Positions 1-4,988 of a DNA stretch of 5,421 bases are shown one piece after another (the stretch's first letter is position 1; each line of letters starts with the position of its first letter). The position numbers and the translations under genes were made by a program. The DNA is from Ilumatobacteraceae bacterium. GTDB taxonomy: Bacteria; Actinomycetota; Acidimicrobiia; Acidimicrobiales; Ilumatobacteraceae. Below the pieces are notes generated by a model. It saw nothing but the letters and a program-made list of their open reading frames with translations, was not told the DNA's origin and did not search any database. The stretch spans positions 1 to 5,421 of the forward strand of contig JALOLG010000140.1 of NCBI GenBank assembly GCA_025456105.1. The letters run 5' to 3'.

Positions 1-2
1 CC

Positions 3-1148
3 TACCTGCGGGGGCTCGCCCGCGACCTGGCCGAGGCGGGCGCCGACCTCGTGATCGCACACCACCCCCACGTGCTGCAGGGATTCGATTGGTTCGACGG
101 CACGCTCGTCGCGTACTCGCTGGGCAACCTGGCGTTCGACCAGGACATCGGCGTCACGATGACCTCGGGAGTGCTCCGCGTGGTGCACGACGGTGCCGGC
201 GTCGTCGATGCACGGGTGTACCCGGTCACGATCGACCGGTACCGACCGGCGCTCGTGACCGGTGACGCGGCCGCGAGCACGATCCGGCTCCTGGACGCGC
301 GCTCGGTGCTCGGCGCCTCCGCCGAGGATCCGGAGCGGATCGACGGGTTGCCGCGGGCGGTGTGGAAGCCCGGCCGGCGGCGCGAGGCGAGCGTGCTGCC
401 CGATGGTTCGGCCGGCGTGGTCACGGCGGTGCGGCCATCGGTGCTCCAGACGCACCTGCTCGACAACCGCGGCGTCGCGGTGCTGCCGCCGTGCACCCTC
501 GTGCAGCCGCGCGACGAGGGCCTGGCCGTCGGCGTCGATCTGCTCGCCTGGGGTGGGATCGACGACCAGACCGCCGACGGGCGCGCGGAAGGGGCTGTCC
601 ACTGGTCGCTGCGCGGCGAGGTGCAGCTGGCCGAGGACGACGGCGACCACCACCTCCGGCTCCGGTCGCAGAACGGTGCCGGCGCCGGCGTGCGGCCGAC
701 GTCGCGGATCTGGGTGCCGCGGCACCGCGTGTTCGACGAGTCGCTCCGCCCGCTCGACGGGCCCGCCGAGTACCGGCTCGAGCTGCGCGCCCGCAGCCTC
801 GACGGTGAGCAGCCGACCGTGAAGCTCATCGCGTACGGCGTCGACGACCGGCTCCGCGAGGTGGAGCTGCCGCTCGACGTCCCGCCGGACGGGCGGTGGC
901 ACGCACTGGGCGTCGACCTCACCGACGTGATCGAGGGTGACGGGGAGCGGGCCGAGTGGGTCCTGTTCCAGGTGGACGTGCCCGAGGGCGAGGGCGAGAT
1001 CGACCTCGACGACGTGCGCCTGATCGAGTGGCGGCGCCCCGATCCGGTGCTCGCCGAGCAGTGGATGGCCGCCGACGCCGTGCGGGGCGAGCCGGGGGCG
1101 GTGGTGGTGCTGACGACGTCCGGTTGCCCCGATCCCCGCGCAGACTGA
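3..1148 (+). CDS. CapA-family metallophosphatase-like protein with C-terminal beta-rich extension (5' truncated)
   Basis: The reading frame is open from the left edge, so the N-terminus and most of the catalytic domain lie outside the window. What remains starts at the end of a CapA / poly-gamma-glutamate synthesis-type domain (calcineurin-like fold). It shows the HHPHVLQG motif (nt 60-83) and YSLGNLAFDQ (nt 114-143), both hallmark C-terminal motifs of that family. The CapA part probably ends near nt 300. About 280 further residues follow, rich in alternating charged and hydrophobic strands, and near the end there is a WHALGVDLTD...DLDDVRLIEW stretch (about nt 898-1032). That stretch resembles the last strands of carbohydrate-binding jelly-roll modules, an assignment I make from pattern only. 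CapA proteins are usually exported or membrane-anchored and linked to capsule or cell-surface polymers. The precise substrate is unknown, and capsule synthesis should not be assumed. The next gene, trmB, starts 5 bases after the stop. Confidence 0.85.
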   Translation, partial: YLRGLARDLAEAGADLVIAHHPHVLQGFDWFDGTLVAYSLGNLAFDQDIGVTMTSGVLRVVHDGAGVVDARVYPVTIDRYRPALVTGDAAASTIRLLDARSVLGASAEDPERIDGLPRAVWKPGRRREASVLPDGSAGVVTAVRPSVLQTHLLDNRGVAVLPPCTLVQPRDEGLAVGVDLLAWGGIDDQTADGRAEGAVHWSLRGEVQLAEDDGDHHLRLRSQNGAGAGVRPTSRIWVPRHRVFDESLRPLDGPAEYRLELRARSLDGEQPTVKLIAYGVDDRLREVELPLDVPPDGRWHALGVDLTDVIEGDGERAEWVLFQVDVPEGEGEIDLDDVRLIEWRRPDPVLAEQWMAADAVRGEPGAVVVLTTSGCPDPRAD

Positions 1149-1153
1149 CGGGC

Positions 1154-1783
1154 GTGGAGCTCGCCAGCCGGACGTTCAAGCCGCGGCGCCGAGCGCTGTC
1201 GCCGGCGCGGCAGGCGCTGTTCGAGCGGCTCGCGCCGCAGTGGTGCCTCGACGAGACCGGCGACTCGCTCGAGGTCGCCGGTGCCGTCCTCGACATCGGC
1301 TTCGGCGACGGTGCCGCCACGGTGGAGCTCGCGCTCGCCGACCGGTCCCGCACCGTGATCGGGGTCGATGTGCACACGCCGGGCGTGGTGAACGTGCTCG
1401 CCGGGATCGAGCGTCACGGGCTCACGAACGTGCGGGTCGTCCACGGCGACGCGCTGGTGCTGCTGAGGCGCGTCCCGGTCGAGTCGCTGGCCGGTGTGCG
1501 CGTGCTGTTCCCCGACCCGTGGCCGAAGCAGCGCCAGCGGCACCGGCGCATCGTGCAGCCCGCGGTGGTCGACGAGATCGTGCGTCGGCTCGAGCCCGGT
1601 GGTTGGCTCGAGCTGGCCACCGACGACGTCGGGTACGCCGAGCAGATGGCGCAGGTGTGCGGCAGCCGCACGGGGCTGGTCGGCGGTCGCGTGCCGCGCC
1701 CCGAGCGGACCGTCACGCGGTTCGAGCGGCAGGCGCTCGACGCCGGGCGGACCGTCACCGACCTCCGCTACCGCCGCGCCTGA
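1154..1783 (+). CDS. trmB: tRNA (guanine-N7-)-methyltransferase TrmB
   Basis: This enzyme uses S-adenosylmethionine to methylate N7 of G46 in the variable loop of tRNAs. The 209-residue product carries the family motifs in order: a basic N-terminus RTFKPRRRALSPARQ (6-20), the SAM-binding loop DIGFGDG (47-53), GVDVH (70-74, with Asp where many members have Glu), GDA (98-100), the signature FPDPWPKQRQRHRR (119-132) with Asp121 at the conserved active-site position, TDD (157-159), and the C-terminal TRFERQALDAG (188-198). The length is typical of short bacterial TrmB proteins. The start is a GTG five bases after the CapA-like stop. The frame is open further upstream, but those codons overlap the CapA-like gene and lie before the conserved N-terminus. 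A TTG at 1124 is a weaker alternative. No Shine-Dalgarno is evident, so translation probably depends on the preceding gene. Identification is firm; the exact start is less so. Confidence 0.95.
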   Translation: MELASRTFKPRRRALSPARQALFERLAPQWCLDETGDSLEVAGAVLDIGFGDGAATVELALADRSRTVIGVDVHTPGVVNVLAGIERHGLTNVRVVHGDALVLLRRVPVESLAGVRVLFPDPWPKQRQRHRRIVQPAVVDEIVRRLEPGGWLELATDDVGYAEQMAQVCGSRTGLVGGRVPRPERTVTRFERQALDAGRTVTDLRYRRA

Positions 1784-1789
1784 TCGGGC

Positions 1790-2392
1790 TCACAGCTCGA
1801 GCACGTACTGGCCGTCGGCGGCACGGAACCCGACCCGCTCGAGGTAGGCGCGGTGGGTCGCGTCGCCCGGCTCGGTGACGAGTCGGCGGAACCCGGACGA
1901 GCGGAACACGGCGACGCCCGGGCCGTACAGCCAGGCACCGAGGCGGGAGTCGCGGTAGGGGCGCAGCACGTGGTCGAGCACGATGTGGAGCTCGTCGCCG
2001 CGCCGCTCGCCGAGCACGGCTCCCGCCGGCAGGCCGTCGCGGGTGAGGAGCAGGGCGAACGGGTCGCGCACCGGCATCCGGAAGTCGGGCTGGAACTGGG
2101 TGATCTCACCGCGGTGGAACTCGACGAAGTCGACCAGGAACGGGGCGTCCGCCGGGATCGGGGAGGCGCCGAGGTCGCGGCGCATCCCCAGCTCGGTGCG
2201 CAGGAACCACACGTTGATCACGGCGATCGCGGCGTTCGTGATCACGATCGGCATCGAGCCGATCAGGGCGCCGTAGACGACGAACGTCACCGACCCGACG
2301 AGGGAGATCGTGCGCAGGCGCACGACGGAGGTCATGGTGAGCGACAGCACCACGAGTGCCGATGCCACGTACCCGACGACCTCAGGGCTCAT
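1790..2392 (-). CDS. YgjV-like membrane segment fused to GNAT-like acetyltransferase domain
   Basis: The 200-residue product has two parts. Residues 1-66 form three predicted membrane helices (about 5-23, 29-46 and 48-65). The wording resembles the YgjV-type inner-membrane family: ALVVLSLTMTSVVRLRTISLVGS, then a small-residue helix, then a helix with NAAIAVINVWFL. Residues about 85-200 look like a degenerate GNAT N-acetyltransferase fold: FLVDFVEFHRGEI, a possible acetyl-CoA loop RPYRDSRLGAWLY (144-156), and a C-terminal THRAYLERVGF (179-189) typical of GNAT motif B. The protein is thus likely a membrane-anchored cytoplasmic acyltransferase-like protein, with substrate unknown. The start ATG (2392) has AGGA eight bases upstream (2401-2404 on the minus strand). 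It is convergent with trmB, with six bases between the stops, and divergent from the pirin gene. Coding is well supported; the domain calls come from recognition without a search. Confidence 0.8.
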   Translation of the reverse strand: MSPEVVGYVASALVVLSLTMTSVVRLRTISLVGSVTFVVYGALIGSMPIVITNAAIAVINVWFLRTELGMRRDLGASPIPADAPFLVDFVEFHRGEITQFQPDFRMPVRDPFALLLTRDGLPAGAVLGERRGDELHIVLDHVLRPYRDSRLGAWLYGPGVAVFRSSGFRRLVTEPGDATHRAYLERVGFRAADGQYVLEL

Positions 2393-2398
2393 CGACCG

Positions 2399-2404
2399 TA
2401 TCCT
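2399..2404 (+). promoter_or_regulatory. Candidate -10 element for a leaderless pirin transcript
   Basis: TATCCT fits the actinobacterial TAnnnT -10 pattern and ends five bases before the pirin ATG at 2410. Transcription would begin at or very near the A of the start codon, which fits the absence of a Shine-Dalgarno sequence. No good TTGAC-like -35 is visible at the usual spacing (about 2375-2381), so the call rests on the -10 and its position. Confidence 0.5.
2401..2404 (-). promoter_or_regulatory. Ribosome binding site of the membrane-GNAT gene
   Basis: Read on the minus strand this is AGGA, eight bases before the ATG at 2392. It supports that start. The same four bases form the end of the TATCCT hexamer proposed as the -10 element of the divergent pirin gene. 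Confidence 0.5.
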
Positions 2405-2409
2405 GCTGC

Positions 2410-3414
2410 ATGGCCGATGCCGTGCTCCGCACCTTCCCGCTGGGCTTCCAGTGGCCCACGCTCGACCCGTTCCTGTTCTGCGTCCACCACGACGACCGGT
2501 ACCCCGCCGCGAACGCCCGCTTCGGGCCCGCTGCGTCGCTCGCGGGCCGCGAGCTTGGCAGCGACTTCGCAGGCGTCGACGGGTGGCGCATGTACCACGG
2601 CCGCACCGTGCCGGGGTTCCCGCAGCACCCCCACCGCGGCTTCGAGACCGTCACGTACGTGCGGCGCGGGCTCGTCGACCACGCGGACTCCCTCGGCGCG
2701 GTCGCCCGCTACGGCGGCGGCGACGTGCAGTGGCTGACCGCCGGCGGCGGGATCGTCCACGCGGAGATGTTCCCGCTCCTCGACGCGGCGGCGCCGAACC
2801 CGCTCGAGCTGTTCCAGATCTGGCTCAACCTGCCGGCCGTCGACAAGATGGTCGACCCGTACTTCACGATGCTCTGGGATCCGCGCGTGCCGCGGCTGGT
2901 GCTCGACGACGCCGGCAGCGAGGTGACCGTGATCGCGGGGGAGCTCGCCGGGCACGTGCCGCCGCCACCGCCCCCGAGCTCGTGGGCGAGCCGGTCGGAG
3001 GCCGACCTGGCGATCTGGCACGTGCGCCTCGTGCCGGGTGGCGCCTGGGAGATGCCGCCGGCAGCCTCCGACCAGACGGTGCGCACCCTCTACGTCTTCG
3101 ACGGTGATGCGGTCGAGATCGCCGGGGTGCCGGTCGCCGCAGGGACGGCGGCCGTGGTGCGCGCCGACCGGCGGCTGCCGCTGGTGTCGGCCGGCGGCGT
3201 CGACGTGCTCGTCCTCCAGGGCCGGCCGATCGGCGAGCCGGTGGTGCAGTACGGGCCCTTCGTCATGAACGACCGGGCCGGGATCGCCCAGGCGTTCGAC
3301 GACTACCAGCGGACGGGGTTCGGGGGCTGGCCCTGGGACGCCGACGATCCGGTGCACGGCGGCGATCCGGCCCGCTTCGCCCGGCACCCGGGCGGTCTCG
3401 TCACGCGGCCGTGA
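2410..3414 (+). CDS. Pirin-family cupin protein
   Basis: Pirins are two-domain cupin (RmlC-like) proteins that bind a single metal, usually iron, in the N-terminal barrel. Some bacterial members have quercetin 2,3-dioxygenase activity, and others regulate metabolism by binding partner proteins. This 334-residue product has the metal ligands in the right places: His73 and His75 in QHPHRGFET, and His117 and Glu119 in GGGIVHAEM. The spacing is close to that of human pirin (56, 58, 101, 103). It starts with the WPTLDPFLFCVHHDDRYP stretch of one bacterial pirin subgroup. The C-terminal cupin domain spans about 200-285, and the tail GGWPWDADDPVHG (305-317) is also subgroup-like. A run of six prolines (184-189) sits in the linker. 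The ATG at 2410 is preferred over one at 2356, because the earlier one lies inside the divergent gene and the 2410 start follows a -10-like TATCCT. The natural substrate cannot be told from sequence. Confidence 0.93.
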   Translation: MADAVLRTFPLGFQWPTLDPFLFCVHHDDRYPAANARFGPAASLAGRELGSDFAGVDGWRMYHGRTVPGFPQHPHRGFETVTYVRRGLVDHADSLGAVARYGGGDVQWLTAGGGIVHAEMFPLLDAAAPNPLELFQIWLNLPAVDKMVDPYFTMLWDPRVPRLVLDDAGSEVTVIAGELAGHVPPPPPPSSWASRSEADLAIWHVRLVPGGAWEMPPAASDQTVRTLYVFDGDAVEIAGVPVAAGTAAVVRADRRLPLVSAGGVDVLVLQGRPIGEPVVQYGPFVMNDRAGIAQAFDDYQRTGFGGWPWDADDPVHGGDPARFARHPGGLVTRP

Positions 3415-3643
3415 CGAGTACCGGCCGCGGCCGGGCGAGCTGCAGCGCGAGCTTGCCGAAGGCTCGGATGCGCGCCACCTCGGGTGCGGTGGGGTCGGCG
3501 AGCACCCCGATCAGCACGGGCGACGCGCCCTCGGCGGCCGCCCGGTGGACGACGGCCGTGATGCCGGCCGTCTCGTCGCGCAGCGACCGGGTCGCCTCGA
3601 TGCGCCAGCTCATCTGCTCGATCTCGCGGTCGGTGATCTCCAT
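3401..3643 (-). CDS. Unrecognised small protein, 80 residues
   Basis: I do not recognise this protein. It is a soluble-looking, 80-residue product with no signal peptide, membrane helix or cysteine. Residues 1-38 look helical and charged (MEITDREIEQMSWRIEATRS onward). A short hydrophobic strand VLIGVLA (43-49) follows, then a second helix (53-70), then PRPVLVTAA at the end. Nearly every codon ends in G or C, matching the neighbours and supporting real coding on this strand. The frame is open much further upstream, and an ATG at 3709 would add 22 residues. That extra stretch uses A/T-ending codons (CTA, GAT, CAT, TTT, CGT, GAA), so I chose the ATG at 3643. A TACCCT hexamer ends seven bases before it. 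The 3' end overlaps the convergent pirin gene by 14 bases, and the gene is divergent from the LysR gene. No function is proposed. Confidence 0.7.
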   Translation of the reverse strand: MEITDREIEQMSWRIEATRSLRDETAGITAVVHRAAAEGASPVLIGVLADPTAPEVARIRAFGKLALQLARPRPVLVTAA

Positions 3644-3650
3644 GCCTTCG

Positions 3651-3656
3651 AGGGTA
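3651..3656 (-). promoter_or_regulatory. Candidate -10 element for a leaderless transcript of the 80-residue protein
   Basis: Read on the minus strand this is TACCCT, matching TAnnnT, and it ends seven bases before the ATG at 3643. This is the expected geometry for transcription starting at the start codon. A weak -35-like TTTTCG lies at 3674-3679. The element supports the 3643 start over the upstream ATG at 3709. Confidence 0.5.
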
Positions 3657-3690
3657 CGGACCTCGGTGGTCCACGAAAAGCGATGATCGG

Positions 3691-3717
3691 CGCTGATGGT
3701 GATTAGCATCGCTGATG
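3691..3717. promoter_or_regulatory. Possible operator: 8-bp direct repeat around an imperfect dyad
   Basis: CGCTGATG occurs at 3691-3698 and again at 3710-3717, 19 bases apart, close to two helical turns. Between and overlapping them, 3695-3710 (GATGGTGATTAGCATC) is an imperfect inverted repeat, matching its reverse complement at 12 of 16 positions. LysR regulators commonly bind dyads just upstream of their own gene. The spacing is not a clean T-N11-A LysR box, so this is a candidate only. Confidence 0.3.
3704..3709 (+). promoter_or_regulatory. Candidate -10 element of the lysR operon
   Basis: TAGCAT fits TAnnnT and ends nine bases before the LysR ATG at 3719, so transcription would start within a few bases of the start codon. 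No Shine-Dalgarno sequence precedes the gene and no convincing -35 is seen. It lies within a partly palindromic element described separately. Confidence 0.4.
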
Positions 3718-3718
3718 T

Positions 3719-4654
3719 ATGCGGTTCGCCGACCTCGACCTGCGCCACCTGCTCGCCCTCGACGCCGTCGCCACCGAGGGCACCTTCGCCCGCGCCGCCG
3801 AGCGCCTGGGGTACACCCAGTCGGCCGTCAGCCAGCAGATCGGGGCGCTCGAGCGCATCCTCGGCGAGCGGGTGTTCGACCGTCCGGGAGGGCCCCGCCC
3901 GGTCGTGCTCACCCCGTACGGCGCAGAGCTGCTCCGTCATGCCCGCGACGTGCTCGCCCGGGCACGCCAGGCCGACGACGCCCTGGAGCGCTTCCGCCGG
4001 GGCGAGCGCGGTCGCGTCGTGGTGGGCACCTACCAGAGCGTGTCGACCTCGATGCTCCCTGCGATCGTCGGGCGCCTGCGCGCCGAGCGGCCGGAGGTCG
4101 AGATCGTCGTGCACGAGTCGGACGACGACGACGAGCTCGAGTCGCTGCTCACCGACGGGACGGTCGACCTGACGTTCTGGGTGGGACACGTGTTCGAGCA
4201 GCACGAGGGCGTCGAGCTCGTGACCGATCCGTTCGTGCTGCTGGCTCCCCACGGGGCGTTCGCCCCCGGGCCCGTGTCGCCGGCGGTGCTCGACGGTCGT
4301 CCCCTCATCGGGCAGCAGCACTCGTCGTCGTGCCAGCGGATGAACGAGGCGGCGCTCCACGCGTTCGGCCTCGACCTCACCTACGTGTTCCGCACGAACG
4401 ACAACGGCACGGTCGCCGCGATGGTGCAGGCGGGCATGGGGCTCGCCGTGCTCCCGCGGCTGTGCATCGACCGGCACGAGTCGCGCGTCGCCGTGCACCG
4501 CCTCGACCCGCCGATCCCCGATCGGCTGATCTCGCTCGTGTGGCGGCGCGACCGCACCACCTCACCGGTCGCGCAGCGCTTCGTCGAGATCGCCGTCGCC
4601 GTGGCGGCCGAGGTCCAGGCCGAGCTGACGAGCGGTGCGGAGACGGCAGCGTGA
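3719..4654 (+). CDS. LysR-family transcriptional regulator
   Basis: This is a 311-residue protein of standard LysR length, a DNA-binding regulator that usually acts as a tetramer and responds to a small-molecule ligand. The N-terminal winged helix-turn-helix is clear (about 5-66): LRHLLALDAVATEGTFARAAERLGYTQ leads into SAVSQQIGALERILGERVFDR, then LTPYGAELL. A linker helix (about 67-95) precedes the two-lobed ligand-binding domain, which begins at VVVGTYQSVSTSMLPAIV (100-117) and includes QAGMGLAVLPRL (237-248), a typical effector-domain motif. An unusual acidic cluster SDDDDELE sits at 134-141. The ATG at 3719 is in frame with the domain start; an overlapping ATG at 3715 is out of frame. The stop overlaps the next gene's GTG in a GTGA arrangement, so the downstream small protein and M20 peptidase are likely co-transcribed targets or partners. 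The effector is unknown. Confidence 0.95.
   Translation: MRFADLDLRHLLALDAVATEGTFARAAERLGYTQSAVSQQIGALERILGERVFDRPGGPRPVVLTPYGAELLRHARDVLARARQADDALERFRRGERGRVVVGTYQSVSTSMLPAIVGRLRAERPEVEIVVHESDDDDELESLLTDGTVDLTFWVGHVFEQHEGVELVTDPFVLLAPHGAFAPGPVSPAVLDGRPLIGQQHSSSCQRMNEAALHAFGLDLTYVFRTNDNGTVAAMVQAGMGLAVLPRLCIDRHESRVAVHRLDPPIPDRLISLVWRRDRTTSPVAQRFVEIAVAVAAEVQAELTSGAETAA
4639..4642 (+). promoter_or_regulatory. Ribosome binding site of the 106-residue protein
   Basis: GGAG ends eight bases before the GTG at 4651 and lies inside the 3' end of the LysR gene. It supports the coupled GTGA start. Confidence 0.4.
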
Positions 4655-4971
4655 GCGCTCACGACCTGTCCGCTTGCCTCGACGCCGTCGAGCAGCGCCT
4701 CGTGGCGGCCACCGGCGACCGGTCGCTCTGCGACCTGAGCCGGGTCGGCGCGCCCGGCTCGGTCAAAGAGCTCGAGGGGCGATCCGCGGCGCTGCGCGAC
4801 GCGCTCCGGCTGGTGCGACGAGGTCAGGCTCCCGACGAGCACGCCGCGGCCGAGCAGGTGGTGGCCGAGTGGCGGCGCCACCTCCCGCTCGACGAGCGCC
4901 GCGGACCGGTGTGGCTGGCGTACCGTCGCGGCGGCGTCGACGAGCTCGACTCGTTCCTGTCGGCGCGCTGA
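4651..4971 (+). CDS. Unrecognised small protein, 106 residues
   Basis: I do not recognise a family. The 106-residue product is predicted to be soluble and mostly helical, with no signal peptide or membrane helix. An N-terminal helix (about 4-21) is followed by a loop holding one of two cysteines (Cys9 and Cys27). A charged helix runs over 37-57 (VKELEGRSAALRDALRLVRR), another over 62-77 ending in EQVVAEWRRHLP, and a tryptophan-containing C-terminal part (GPVWLAYRRGGVDELDSFLSA) closes it. Codon use is strongly G/C-ending, so it is a real gene. The GTG start overlaps the LysR stop, giving translational coupling, and the M20 peptidase starts 17 bases after its stop. The position between a regulator and a peptidase suggests an accessory role in the same process, but nothing in the protein itself indicates what. 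Confidence 0.75.
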   Translation: MSAHDLSACLDAVEQRLVAATGDRSLCDLSRVGAPGSVKELEGRSAALRDALRLVRRGQAPDEHAAAEQVVAEWRRHLPLDERRGPVWLAYRRGGVDELDSFLSAR

Positions 4972-4975
4972 CCGC

Positions 4976-4982
4976 GGAGGAG
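4976..4982 (+). promoter_or_regulatory. Strong ribosome binding site of the M20 peptidase
   Basis: GGAGGAG, a near-perfect anti-16S match, ends six bases before the ATG at 4989. It is the strongest ribosome binding site in the window and fixes the start of the peptidase gene. Its strength contrasts with the leaderless style of the neighbours and suggests high translation of this operon member. Confidence 0.75.
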
Positions 4983-4988
4983 ATCCCC

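Noticed and set aside
2..1543. A 513-residue open frame on the minus strand, across the CapA-like and trmB genes
   Set aside because: It is antisense to two well-supported genes. Its product is a low-complexity Arg/Ser/Pro/Thr-rich string with no family motif, as expected from high-GC shadow frames.
1784..1789. Possible bidirectional terminator between trmB and the membrane-GNAT gene
   Set aside because: Only six bases separate the stops, and I see no hairpin followed by a T-run there or in the flanking coding ends.
1853..2737. A 294-residue plus-strand frame across the membrane-GNAT gene and the pirin start
   Set aside because: Shadow composition with no domain; it is antisense to a gene with clear membrane helices and out of frame with the pirin gene.
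2389..3387. A 332-residue open frame on the minus strand, opposite the pirin gene
   Set aside because: Rich in His, Arg, Pro, Val and Glu with no recognisable domain. The pirin frame has all family motifs and metal ligands, so this is its shadow.
3644..4498. Upstream extension of the 80-residue protein's frame to a 365-residue reading
   Set aside because: The upstream part is antisense to the LysR gene, has no motif, and uses A/T-ending codons just before 3643. Only the last 80 residues look coding.
3715..4650. Plus-strand frame from ATG 3715 running into the 106-residue protein
   Set aside because: The first 312 codons are an Arg/Pro/Ala-rich shadow of the LysR gene; only the part after the GTG at 4651 has normal protein composition.
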